Shown one piece after another: positions 17,543 through 25,512 of a stretch of DNA of 64,000 bases (position 1 is the first letter of the stretch; every line of letters begins with the position of its first letter). The notes beneath the pieces are model-generated. The model made no database searches. It saw nothing but the letters and a program-made list of their open reading frames with translations, and had not been told where the DNA came from. The translations under genes were made by a program, and so were the position numbers. Origin of the DNA: an uncultured Gemmatimonadales bacterium (lineage in GTDB: Bacteria > Gemmatimonadota > Gemmatimonadetes > Gemmatimonadales > GWC2-71-9); assembly GCA_947259405.1 (NCBI GenBank), contig CAMYLY010000008.1:62001-126000 (forward strand), read 5' to 3'.

Positions 17543-17615
17543 TGGAGCGGATGGGATTCGAACCCACGACCCCCGGCTTGCAAAGCCGATGCTCTCCCAA
17601 CTGAGCTACCGCCCC
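17543..17615 (-). tRNA. tRNA-Ala (anticodon TGC)
   Basis: A 73-base cloverleaf on the minus strand. The 7-base acceptor stem GGGGCGG pairs with CCGCTCC with one G-U pair, followed by discriminator A. The D arm has AGCTCAGTTGGGAGAGC, the anticodon loop reads TTTGCAA with TGC at positions 34-36, and the T arm contains GGTTCGAATCC. CCA is not encoded. TGC decodes alanine codons GCA and GCG/GCU by wobble. Confidence 0.97.
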
Positions 17616-17665
17616 GAACGTTCAAAACTAGCGACGACGCGACTTCGCGTCAGTCGGTCCTCCAT

Positions 17666-18253
17666 CTACCCGCCGAGGCTGATCGCCACCGCCAATCCGG
17701 CCTGGATTGCCGCATCAAACTGCGTCTTCGAGAACGGAACACCCGTCCACCGATAGGCCGTCATGTGTGCTTCGACGAAGAACGCGCCAACTGGAGAGAC
17801 GAAGTTGATTCCACCTCCGACCCGACCGGCGGCATACAGGGTGGTTTCCACCGACGGATCCTCGAAATCTGATCGCACCACCCCAGCTCCGAGGAGGATG
17901 TAGGGGACGATCGTGGATGTCCCGGGCCACCCTGCCTGGAGCTCAGCCATCCCCAGGGTACGCGTCATCGACGAATCGGAGACGGCGAGCGCATCTCCTC
18001 GGTAGCGCGTGGTGACGAACGTCCCGGAAAGCCGGATCGCGACCGAATTGCCAAGCTGCAGGCCGAATCCGCCGCCGAGCCCGAATCGCGGAGCGATGTC
18101 GTCACTCGCGTCCGACAGATCTGAAAGCGGTCCGTAATAGCCGCCATGACCGAAGACGATCAACGCGGTCTGCGCTCGCACCGCTTCCGGGATTCCTAAG
18201 GCCAGCAAAAACAGCAGCAGCACACGGGCGTTTGGCACGGGTGGCGCTCTCAT
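17666..18253 (-). CDS. Outer-membrane beta-barrel protein
   Basis: A 195-residue protein using ATG 18251-18253; the frame runs further upstream but that extension reads through a palindrome and lacks signal character. A signal peptide (VLLLFLLALG to VRAQ) is followed by alternating strands such as FGLGGGFGLQLG and YAAGRVGGGINF, with the aromatic and glycine-rich pattern of OmpA/OmpX-type small barrels. It ends AISLGG rather than the common terminal Phe. Function is unknown; small barrels of this type serve as porins, adhesins or structural proteins. It follows sodA on the same strand, but a 26-base palindrome between them suggests separate transcription. Confidence 0.7.
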   Translation of the reverse strand: MRAPPVPNARVLLLFLLALGIPEAVRAQTALIVFGHGGYYGPLSDLSDASDDIAPRFGLGGGFGLQLGNSVAIRLSGTFVTTRYRGDALAVSDSSMTRTLGMAELQAGWPGTSTIVPYILLGAGVVRSDFEDPSVETTLYAAGRVGGGINFVSPVGAFFVEAHMTAYRWTGVPFSKTQFDAAIQAGLAVAISLGG

Positions 18254-18302
18254 GTCGAATCGCGACCAAGATAATGGGCTTCGCGCTCCGCGCCCATACG
18301 AA

Positions 18303-18328
18303 GTGGGCCCCGCTCGAGCGGGGCCCAC
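18303..18328 (-). terminator. Perfect 26-base palindrome, likely terminator
   Basis: A perfect 13+13 inverted repeat without loop, with arm GTGGGCCCCGCTC. It lies 20 bases beyond the sodA stop, where a terminator of the minus-strand gene would stand, but the T tract after it is poor (TTCGT). It could also act as a transcript-stabilising hairpin or a protein site. Confidence 0.5.
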
Positions 18329-18347
18329 GGAGCGGCAGCGGGCGTTT

Positions 18348-18956
18348 CTATTTGGCCGAGGCGAGGCGTTTGCCAACCTCGTCCCAATTCACCACGTTCC
18401 ACCACGCCTCGACATAGTCCGGCCGGCGGTTCTGATAATTCAGATAGTAGGCGTGTTCCCAAACGTCCAACCCCAGAATTGGTGTCTTCCCCTCCATGAG
18501 CGGAGAATTCTGGTTTGGAGTGCTCTCGACGGCGAGGGAGCCCCCGGCCACGACGAGCCAGGCCCATCCCGATCCGAATCTAGTAGCTGCAGCGTCAGAG
18601 AACTGCGTCTTGAATGAATTGAAACTGCCAAAACCATCTGCGAGCGCGGCGGCAAGCTCTCCGTCTGGTTCGCCGCCGCCCTCCGGCGACATCACTGTCC
18701 AGAACAATGAGTGATTCGAGTGCCCGCCTCCATTGTTCCGAACACCGGTTTTGACTCCATCAGGAAGGTCGCTGAACCCGCGCAGCAGGTCATCGACTGA
18801 TCTTCCCATGAGATCGCTAAACCCTTCGAGTGCGCCGTTCAGCTTGGTCACGTATCCGGCATGGTGCTTTCCGTGGTGAATCTCCATCGTGCGCGCATCA
18901 ATATGCGGCTCGAGCGCATCGAACCCGTAGGGCAGGTTGGGCAACTCGTAGGCCAT
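18348..18956 (-). CDS. sodA: Superoxide dismutase, Mn-type
   Basis: A 202-residue iron/manganese superoxide dismutase converting superoxide to hydrogen peroxide and oxygen. I use the ATG at 18954-18956 ([11 protein letters not shown]) because most homologs start there; another ATG lies four codons earlier but touches the GGAGG. Metal ligands are His in MEIHHGKHH, His in GHSNHSLFW, and Asp/His in [20 protein letters not shown] and the Gln in TPNQNSPLM are the pattern of the manganese branch rather than the iron branch, though cambialistic enzymes exist. The protein has no signal peptide, so it is cytoplasmic. A divergent histidine kinase gene follows across a 184-base spacer. Confidence 0.95.
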   Translation of the reverse strand: MAYELPNLPYGFDALEPHIDARTMEIHHGKHHAGYVTKLNGALEGFSDLMGRSVDDLLRGFSDLPDGVKTGVRNNGGGHSNHSLFWTVMSPEGGGEPDGELAAALADGFGSFNSFKTQFSDAAATRFGSGWAWLVVAGGSLAVESTPNQNSPLMEGKTPILGLDVWEHAYYLNYQNRRPDYVEAWWNVVNWDEVGKRLASAK

Positions 18957-19140
18957 ATCGCGTTTCATCCTCCGCTAAGATTCGGTCGTCGTCATCCATG
19001 AACTCGCGCCCATAATTAGACCACCGGGCCGGTGAAGCACAAGTGACGTGGCCGGTGCAACTTACCTCTGAAAAGCGTGTATCTCACGACGTCGGGATAT
19101 CACCTTGTCCGGCGTCCCGGGTCGGTCTACGTTCACTCGT

Positions 19141-20736
19141 ATGACAACCTCCGGTGCGTCTCCCGACCTGGCTCCAGACCAGCCACTCGATACCCCTGCA
19201 CTCGAGCTACTCGCGGAAGTGGCAGCGTATCTCGCCGCGGGCCTCGGATCCGAAGAGGTGTTGGCACGGGTTGCTGGGACGTTGGCCCGCGGGCTCCAGA
19301 CGGATACGGTGCGTATTTGGGTCCGAACGCTCGACGGTGCGAACTTCCGGGCCGTCGTCGGTGAAGGGTATTCGGCGCCCAATGACCGGCCCTCCGGCGA
19401 GATACGTGTCGAGCCAGGTGCTCGACTGGAAGAGTTCCGTGGCACACACTGGTTGCTTCGATATCCACTGGCGCATGAAGGCGAGGAGCTGGGGCTCCTC
19501 GAGGCCACGGTCCCGGATTCGCCGTCGGCAAAGACGCTCACTCGCGTCGTGCAAATCGTGGCCAACGTCGTAGCACCGCTGCTTGCCGCCATCGAGTTGT
19601 CGGAAGACCTCGCGAGCGAGGTGGCCTTACGGACACGAGAGATCGAAGCGCAGCGCCGGTTTACGGCCAAAATCATCGACTCGCTGCCCGTCGGTCTGTA
19701 CGTGATCGATCGCGATTATCGGATTCAAGCATGGAACCGCAAACGCGAGACTGGGACGCAGGGCGTCGTGCGCGAGGAGGCAATTGGTCGAGAGGTGTTC
19801 GACATCTTGCACCGACAGCCGCATTCGCTGCTCAAGCGCGAATTCGACCGTGTGCTTCGAACGGGCCAGCTGGAAGCCATGGAGGTTACGTCGGAGACCT
19901 CGGGTGACCGGCGTTACTACCGACTCACCAAGATTCCCATGCGGGTTGACGACGATGAGGTCACGCACGTCATCACGATCGGTGAAGACATCACCGAGTG
20001 GAAAGATGTGCAACAGCAGGTGGCTCAGACGGAAAAGCTTGCGGCCGTCGGACAGCTTGCCGCAGGGGTGATGCACGAAATCAATAACCCCCTAGCGACC
20101 ATCGGTGCCTGCGTCGAGGCCCTCAGCCTGCGCGGCGGCGAACTGCCCGAACAGGCGCGCACGGGGATTGAAGAGTACTTGCGCATCATCGAGTCCGAAC
20201 TCTCCCGATGTCACTCGATCGTCAACGGCCTGCTCGATTTCTCACGGCCCAAAGCTCGAATGAAGAAAGCCGCACAGGTCAACCAAGTGGTGGAAGATGC
20301 GCTCTTCCTCGTGCGGCATCACGATCGCTTCAAGGCAATCACCCTGGTCTACGAGCCTGCCGGAGACCTGCCCACCATCAGCGCAAACACCGAGCAGCTC
20401 ATCCAGGTCTTCCTGGCCCTGATGCTGAATGCGATCGACTCCATGGAGGGGAAAGGGGCGCTCACTGTGCGTACCACGCGGAACCCCGAGCGGCTGGACG
20501 AGGTGATTGTTTCGTTGGCCGACACGGGTGCCGGCATTGCGAACGAAGACATACAGAAGATCTTCGAGCCCTTCTTCACGACCAAGCAACCTGGGCGCGG
20601 CACCGGGTTGGGGTTGTCGATCTGTTATGGCATCGTGCAGGAACACGGGGGACGTGTCACGGTCGATTCTCAACTCGGATACGGCTCGGAGTTCCGAGTG
20701 TTTCTCCCGACGCTGAGTCACGAGGCACTGGGGTGA
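19141..20736 (+). CDS. Soluble GAF-PAS histidine kinase, NtrB-like
   Basis: A 531-residue kinase without membrane segments. ATG 19141 is used; no Shine-Dalgarno sequence precedes it, so it may be translated from a short leader. Residues 20-160 look like a GAF domain, 175-300 a PAS domain (DSLPVGLYVIDRDYRIQAWN), and 310-390 the dimerisation domain with phospho-accepting His in HEINNPLATIG. The ATP-binding domain has N (ALMLNAIDSM), G1 (DTGAGI) and G2 (GTGLGLSICYGI). NtrB-type H-boxes usually pair with NtrC-type regulators, yet here the stop overlaps (GTGA) an OmpR-type regulator. Soluble sensing suggests an intracellular ligand. Signal unknown. Confidence 0.9.
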   Translation: MTTSGASPDLAPDQPLDTPALELLAEVAAYLAAGLGSEEVLARVAGTLARGLQTDTVRIWVRTLDGANFRAVVGEGYSAPNDRPSGEIRVEPGARLEEFRGTHWLLRYPLAHEGEELGLLEATVPDSPSAKTLTRVVQIVANVVAPLLAAIELSEDLASEVALRTREIEAQRRFTAKIIDSLPVGLYVIDRDYRIQAWNRKRETGTQGVVREEAIGREVFDILHRQPHSLLKREFDRVLRTGQLEAMEVTSETSGDRRYYRLTKIPMRVDDDEVTHVITIGEDITEWKDVQQQVAQTEKLAAVGQLAAGVMHEINNPLATIGACVEALSLRGGELPEQARTGIEEYLRIIESELSRCHSIVNGLLDFSRPKARMKKAAQVNQVVEDALFLVRHHDRFKAITLVYEPAGDLPTISANTEQLIQVFLALMLNAIDSMEGKGALTVRTTRNPERLDEVIVSLADTGAGIANEDIQKIFEPFFTTKQPGRGTGLGLSICYGIVQEHGGRVTVDSQLGYGSEFRVFLPTLSHEALG

Positions 20737-21404
20737 AAATCCTCGTCGTAGAGGATGACAACACCGTGGGCGGGTTCGTGCAGCGCGGTCTGGAGGAGCA
20801 GCGGTTCAACGTCGAACTCGTCGGGGACGGAGAGACGGGGCTCGACCGCGCCTCCCATGCCCATTTCGACGTTATCGTACTCGATCTTCGGCTGCCGGGA
20901 CTAACGGGGGTCGAGGTCCTGCGCACCCTCCGCGATCGAGGGGTCGCGACGCCAGTCCTCGTCCTCACAGCACAGGACGCCGTGGAGTCGAAGGTGCAGG
21001 CGTTCCGCAGTGGCGCCGACGATTATGTCACGAAGCCGTTCGCCTTCGAGGAGCTGCTCGCGAGAGTGGAAGCCCTGGGACGGCGACCGAAAGACATCGC
21101 ACCACCCGTGATTCAAGTCTCGGACCTCGAAGTCGACACGGGGCGCCACGAAGTCCGGAGAGCCGGCATGAAGATCGAGCTCACACCGAAGGAATACGCG
21201 GTGCTCGAGTACCTGGCGCGCAACCCCGGCCGGGTTCTCTCGCGAACATTGATTACGGAATACGCGTGGGACTACCACTTCGATCCCGGCACCAACATCG
21301 TCGATGTCGTCATCAACCGTCTCAGGAAGAAGATCGACGCACGCTCGAAACGCCGGCTGATTCATACCGTTCGAGGTGTCGGGTACGTGCTCGAGGAACA
21401 GTAG
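20733..21404 (+). CDS. OmpR/PhoB-family response regulator
   Basis: A 223-residue two-domain regulator starting at GTG 20733, overlapping the upstream kinase stop. The receiver has the acidic pair EDD at 8-10, phospho-acceptor Asp in VIVLDLRLPG, Thr in VLTAQD and Lys in VTKPFAFEEL. The winged-helix DNA-binding half starts near residue 125 and ends with VDVVINRLRKKID and HTVRGVGYVLE, the recognition helix and wing of the OmpR family. It sits between two kinase genes and about 1.3 kb before a Pho-box-like repeat, so binding to that repeat is a reasonable guess. PhoB-type regulators bind direct repeats of this spacing. Confidence 0.93.
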   Translation: MKILVVEDDNTVGGFVQRGLEEQRFNVELVGDGETGLDRASHAHFDVIVLDLRLPGLTGVEVLRTLRDRGVATPVLVLTAQDAVESKVQAFRSGADDYVTKPFAFEELLARVEALGRRPKDIAPPVIQVSDLEVDTGRHEVRRAGMKIELTPKEYAVLEYLARNPGRVLSRTLITEYAWDYHFDPGTNIVDVVINRLRKKIDARSKRRLIHTVRGVGYVLEEQ

Positions 21405-21407
21405 GCA

Positions 21408-22685
21408 GTGCAGACCATCCGCGGTCGCATCGCCGTCTGGTACGCGGTGGGGCTTGGCGCCACAATCTTCATCTTCGGGATCATCGTCTACACGGTCGAG
21501 CGCAGTAGCTCGCTGTCGGAACTCGAGGGCCTTGTCAGACTCGAAACCGACCTCATCGCGGCCATCCTCGGGGAGGCGTACCGAGCCCGTGATGCAATTA
21601 CCACCCTCGACCCGCAGACAGGCCGCCTGGCGCTCTCTCCCGACGTTGCGGCGCTCCTCGAGAACGTTCCGGCCGTGGTCGCGGTCGTGGCCGCGGCTGG
21701 AATCGCATCTGTCCAGTTGCGCCCCGGGCGCTTGATCTCCTCCATGCTTCTGACCGCACCGTTCGTGATTGCGGCCTCCTGGGTGCTCGGGTTCTTCCTC
21801 TCGGGCAGGACGTTTGCTCCGGTGGACAACATCGTGGACGAGGTGCAGGCCATCAGTGACGGGCGGAGCCTCCATCGCCGACTCGCGACGCCACACCGTA
21901 ACGATGAGCTTGCCAAACTGACCTTGACGCTGAACGCCATGCTCGGTCGCCTCGAGACCAGCTTTGTGACTTTGCGTCGTTTCACGGCGGACGCGAGCCA
22001 CGAGCTCAAGACGCCGCTGACCGTGTTGCGGTCGGGAATTGAACGGTCGATCACGCACCCTGAGGTCCCGAGAGACGTCATGGCGACCTTGGAGGAGATT
22101 CTCCTCGAAGTGAACCGGATGACGGAGATGGTCGACTCGTTGCTGACGCTGGCCCGTGTCGACGAGGGCCGCGCGCCGCTTCACCTGGACGACGTCGACT
22201 TCCGGGACTTGCTGATGGAGCTGGCCGAGACCGCAGGTTTCCTCGGCGAGCAGGCGTCGGTCGACGTCGAGGTGGCCGTTCCACGCAATCCCGTCATGAT
22301 GCGGGTGGACCGGGGCCGTGTGCGCCAGCTGGTCATGAACCTCCTTACCAACGCCATGAAGTACACGGCCGCAGGTGGGTCAGTTACCGTGCGTTCGGAG
22401 GTCGAGGCCGGGATGCTGGTCTTACGGGTCCAGGATACCGGGATTGGCATCGCCCCTGGTGACCTTCGCCATATCTACGACCGGTTCTGGCGGGCGGATG
22501 TGGCCCGTTCCCGAACCGGCGCTCGGGCCGGGGCAGGCCTGGGACTGGCCATTTCTAAGTGGACCGCTGAAGCACATGGGGGATCGATCGAGGTGCAGAG
22601 CCGTCCACAGAAAGGAACGACCTTCACGGTGCGCCTCCCGCTCAACCCGGAATCTGATGCGGACGGGGCCGCGGACGACTCGTAA
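21408..22685 (+). CDS. Membrane sensor histidine kinase, QseC/PhoR-type
   Basis: A 425-residue sensor, GTG start at 21408 three bases after the regulator stop. TM1 is residues 9-28, then a short periplasmic part of about 70 residues, TM2 near 102-125, and a HAMP segment (FLSGRTFAPVDNIVDEV onward). The HisKA domain has the H-box DASHELKTPL; the ATPase domain shows NLLTNAMKYT, DTGIGI and GLGLAISKW. Its start 3 bases after the OmpR-type regulator gene implies it is the cognate kinase, leaving the soluble kinase upstream as a second input. The ligand is unknown; the periplasmic part is too short for a full sensor fold and may sense the membrane. Confidence 0.92.
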   Translation: MQTIRGRIAVWYAVGLGATIFIFGIIVYTVERSSSLSELEGLVRLETDLIAAILGEAYRARDAITTLDPQTGRLALSPDVAALLENVPAVVAVVAAAGIASVQLRPGRLISSMLLTAPFVIAASWVLGFFLSGRTFAPVDNIVDEVQAISDGRSLHRRLATPHRNDELAKLTLTLNAMLGRLETSFVTLRRFTADASHELKTPLTVLRSGIERSITHPEVPRDVMATLEEILLEVNRMTEMVDSLLTLARVDEGRAPLHLDDVDFRDLLMELAETAGFLGEQASVDVEVAVPRNPVMMRVDRGRVRQLVMNLLTNAMKYTAAGGSVTVRSEVEAGMLVLRVQDTGIGIAPGDLRHIYDRFWRADVARSRTGARAGAGLGLAISKWTAEAHGGSIEVQSRPQKGTTFTVRLPLNPESDADGAADDS

Positions 22686-22690
22686 CAGCT

Positions 22691-22708
22691 TTGTCATCAA
22701 TCTGTAAT
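22691..22708 (+). promoter_or_regulatory. Pho-box-like direct repeat before tonB
   Basis: TTGTCAT (22691-22697) and CTGTAAT (22702-22708) are two copies of the 7-base CTGTCAT element, each one base from consensus, separated by CAAT. Four-base spacing is that of an authentic Pho box. A weak -10, TCTAAA, lies about 19 bases further on. It precedes tonB-exbB-exbD and follows the kinase/regulator genes, suggesting PhoB-type control, but the regulator identity is inferred. Confidence 0.5.
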
Positions 22709-22803
22709 CTTTTCGGCAGCCTCCTGTCTAAATCCGCCTAGCCGAATGGTGTACACAGGAATAGGTTACCGCCCACGTCACCATCAGGAATTGGAGGTTG
22801 ACC

Positions 22804-23523
22804 GTGTTTGATGTCCTGGTTGAGTCGAATCGCAAGGGGCGTCGCGATGTCAGTGGAACGATCGGGGGCTTGTTCTTCTCGTCGGTGTTCCAGATTGCAG
22901 TCATCATCGGTGCGGTGTATGCCACCATGCAGGTTGCTGAGGAAGTGCAGTCCATGAGTATGGACACGATCGTCCTCACGTTGGATGAGCCGGAGCCGGA
23001 GCAAGAAGAGCAGCCCGACGAGCCTCCGCCACCGGTAATCACCTCGCTGAACCCGCCGCCGAAGGGCTTCCAGGTCCTCATGGCGCCTGTCGACATTCCT
23101 ACGGAGATCCCTCCCGTCGATCTGAACGAGCGCTTTGACCCGCGCGACTACACCGGTGTTGGTGTGGAAGGCGGCGTATTCTCGGGCGTCGAAGGCGGCA
23201 CTGGACCGGTCGACCTCAGCCAGGTGTTTGCGGAAGCTGTGGTCGATGAGGCGCCTGAGCGTTTGTCGTGCCCGGTCCCGCAGTATCCGCGCATGATGCA
23301 GCAGGCCAACATCGAGGGACAGGCTCTCCTGCAGTTCGTCGTCGAACCGGATGGCCACGTGACTCGGCAGACGATCGAGGTCATGAGTTCGACGCACAGA
23401 GCATTCGAAGGACCCGCCCGGGACATGATCCAACGGTGTCTGTTCCGTCCCGGGAAGGTGCGTGCGAGTTCCGTGCGTGTGTTGGTGCAAATGCCAGTGG
23501 TGTTCACGCTCCGCAACCGATAA
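22804..23523 (+). CDS. tonB: TonB-like energy transducer
   Basis: A 239-residue protein starting at GTG 22804, six bases after GGAGG; the TTG two codons upstream sits on the leader and is less likely. One membrane anchor (FFSSVFQIAVIIGAVYATM) near residues 23-45 is followed by an acidic, proline-rich periplasmic spacer (DEPEPEQEEQPDEPPPP), then the TonB C-terminal domain at about 150-235, with YPRMMQQANIEGQALLQFVV and VRASSVRVLVQMPVVF. It carries the force made by ExbB/ExbD to outer-membrane receptors; two Cys around 158 and 202 may form a disulfide. The ExbB and two ExbD genes follow on the same strand. Confidence 0.88.
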   Translation: MFDVLVESNRKGRRDVSGTIGGLFFSSVFQIAVIIGAVYATMQVAEEVQSMSMDTIVLTLDEPEPEQEEQPDEPPPPVITSLNPPPKGFQVLMAPVDIPTEIPPVDLNERFDPRDYTGVGVEGGVFSGVEGGTGPVDLSQVFAEAVVDEAPERLSCPVPQYPRMMQQANIEGQALLQFVVEPDGHVTRQTIEVMSSTHRAFEGPARDMIQRCLFRPGKVRASSVRVLVQMPVVFTLRNR

Positions 23524-23627
23524 CGAGGGAGAACATCGGGGGTCAGAGCCTGACATAGACAGAGACAATTCTAGACGTCGGGGAAACGCCTCGGCGAATC
23601 AACACTCTAGGGAGGCCTGGTTTAGCC

Positions 23628-24371
23628 ATGGAAGTTTCATTACTACATCTGTGGAATGACGCCGGATGGTTTGCCAAGGGGATCATCATTCTCCTCGGCC
23701 TGATGTCGGTCTTTTCGCTCGCTGTGGGCATTCAGAAGTGGTTCCGTTTCCGGAAGGCCCAGAAGGAGACCGCGAAGTTTGCCCCCGAGTTTGCGCGCTT
23801 CCTGCAGGAAGAGCAGCTCGATGACGCCATCGCGTTGGCGGAGAAGCAGAAGGTCTCCCACGTCGCGCGCGTGCTCGGTGAGGCTCTCGCCGAAGTGAAG
23901 CCGCTGTTGCGTGACCGGGCGACCGTGACCAGTGCTGACATCAACTCGGCTGAGCGGGCGGTCGAGCGCCAGATGCTGATCTTGCTGTCCGAACTCAAGC
24001 GGGGAACGGGCGTCCTCGCCACCGTAGGATCCACGGCGCCGTTTGTGGGTCTGCTGGGGACCACGATGGGTATCGTGAACTCCTTCACCGGTATGGCGAC
24101 GTCGGGTTCCGGTGGTCTGGCCGCGGTGTCGGCAGGTATTGCCGAGGCCTTGATCACGACGGCCTTTGGTCTGGGCGTCGCGATCCCGGCGGTGTGGTTG
24201 TTCAACTACTTCCAGACGAAGATCGAAAACCTCACGGTCGAGATGACCTACACGTCAAAGGAGTTGATCGACTTCTTGATCAAGAGTGTCGGGAGCGAAT
24301 TTGGACGTTCGATCTTTACGAAGGAATTCAAGACGCAGCAGGCTGCCCAGACGGGTCACGTGAGCAAGTAG
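23628..24371 (+). CDS. exbB: ExbB/TolQ-family proton channel
   Basis: A 247-residue inner-membrane protein. It has a first membrane helix (residues 14-34), a long cytoplasmic segment, and two further helices near 135-155 and 175-198, the last with APFVGLLGTTMGIVNSF and AGIAEALITTAFGLGVAIPAVWLF, both hallmarks of MotA/TolQ/ExbB. It forms a pentameric channel that harvests the proton gradient for TonB. The spacer upstream of 104 bases could hold a second promoter. Genes for two ExbD subunits follow directly. Confidence 0.92.
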   Translation: MEVSLLHLWNDAGWFAKGIIILLGLMSVFSLAVGIQKWFRFRKAQKETAKFAPEFARFLQEEQLDDAIALAEKQKVSHVARVLGEALAEVKPLLRDRATVTSADINSAERAVERQMLILLSELKRGTGVLATVGSTAPFVGLLGTTMGIVNSFTGMATSGSGGLAAVSAGIAEALITTAFGLGVAIPAVWLFNYFQTKIENLTVEMTYTSKELIDFLIKSVGSEFGRSIFTKEFKTQQAAQTGHVSK

Positions 24372-24424
24372 TCCTCACGATCCGCTTGCCAGTTTTGCTG
24401 ATGTCTTCTTAAGGAGAGATCGCT

Positions 24425-24913
24425 ATGGGAATGTCCGTAGGTGGCGGCGAAAGCAGCGTCAAGTCCGAACCCAATGTGGTTCCGATGATCGACATCATGT
24501 TGGTGCTTCTGATCATCTTCATGATCGTGACCCCGATCATTTCTTCGGGGTTTCAGGCCTCGATGCCGCTGGCGCGCAACGTCGAAACCAGGGAAGAAGA
24601 ACCTGAAGACATCGTTCTAGGTATCGACCGAGACGGCAACTACTACGTGACGGATGCCTTTGCCGAGGACGAACAAAATCGGACCAACATCAAGGGCATC
24701 GGGGCCGATGTGCTCGAGGAGCACCTTCGACGGATCTATGAGAACCGCACGAAGGACGCGATTCTCTATCTCAAAGCGGATCGCACGTTGGAGTTCGGGG
24801 AAATTCAAGAGGCGATGGAGATGGCGCGCCGGGCCGGCGTTCGCGTGCTCGCCGCCATCACCGAACAACAACAGGATGAAGCCGCGGGTGGATTCCTCTC
24901 GAATGTGAGGTAG
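24425..24913 (+). CDS. exbD: ExbD/TolR-family biopolymer transport protein
   Basis: A 162-residue protein with a short cytoplasmic N-terminus, a single membrane helix (VVPMIDIMLVLLIIFMIVTPI) containing the essential Asp of PMIDIM, and a periplasmic domain from about residue 45. It is the ExbD partner of the ExbB channel; the conserved Asp takes part in proton passage. AGGAGA precedes the ATG. A second exbD follows at once, and paired exbD genes are frequent where one ExbB serves different TonB-type systems. Confidence 0.93.
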   Translation: MGMSVGGGESSVKSEPNVVPMIDIMLVLLIIFMIVTPIISSGFQASMPLARNVETREEEPEDIVLGIDRDGNYYVTDAFAEDEQNRTNIKGIGADVLEEHLRRIYENRTKDAILYLKADRTLEFGEIQEAMEMARRAGVRVLAAITEQQQDEAAGGFLSNVR

Positions 24914-24919
24914 AACGCT

Positions 24920-25351
24920 ATGAGTATCTCGGTCCCAACTGGCGAAGGCGGCGGCTTCACATCGGAGCCGAACGTCGTCCCTATGATTGATATTCTACTC
25001 GTGCTGCTCATCATCTTCATGATGCAGGTACCCCTGTCCAGGAAGGCCATGGACGCTCAGGTACCGCCCGAACAACGACAAGACCAGGAGCAGAGCGAGA
25101 CACCGAGCAACAACATCGTGATCGAGTTGACGCAGGACGGGGCGTACGCGATCAATGGGCAGCCGACCACGATTGGTGAGCTCGATGCGCGATTCCATCA
25201 GATCTACGACGTGCGCCCGCAGAAGATCCTGTTCGTGAAATCCGCGCCGAATAGGAGGTACGAAGACGTGATTGAAGTCATGGATTTGGCGCGGGGCGCC
25301 GGTGTGCAAGTGATCGGGTTTACGCCACCGGAGGCGGCATCGGATAATTAG
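24920..25351 (+). CDS. exbD: Second ExbD/TolR-family protein
   Basis: A 143-residue paralog of the previous gene, six bases downstream. The membrane helix again has VVPMIDILLVLLIIFMMQ with the essential Asp. The periplasmic domain includes NNIVIELTQDGAYAINGQP and a conserved RRYEDVIEVMDLARGAGVQVIGFT end. It is more compact than the first copy and lacks its longer acidic insertion. Both may join one complex as a heterodimer. A strong hairpin closes the operon 30 bases later. Confidence 0.92.
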   Translation: MSISVPTGEGGGFTSEPNVVPMIDILLVLLIIFMMQVPLSRKAMDAQVPPEQRQDQEQSETPSNNIVIELTQDGAYAINGQPTTIGELDARFHQIYDVRPQKILFVKSAPNRRYEDVIEVMDLARGAGVQVIGFTPPEAASDN

Positions 25352-25380
25352 TCGCGTCGCAACATCTGGTGACAGGTGGC

Positions 25381-25420
25381 ACGGGCGCGAGGTCCTCTAG
25401 GGGACTCGCGCCCGTTGTCG
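25381..25420 (+). terminator. Terminator after exbD
   Basis: ACGGGCGCGAG (25381-25391) pairs perfectly with CTCGCGCCCGT (25405-25415), an 11-bp stem, followed by TGTCGTT. The T content is modest but the stem is strong, so it probably ends the tonB-exbBD transcript. Confidence 0.72.
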
Positions 25421-25512
25421 TTCCCTCCAACCCTTGACGCATCCGATCTCCGAACGCAGCTAAGAGTGTCGCCGTGCTTCTTCGGCGCGGCCCAGACTAG
25501 GAGGAGTGGCGA

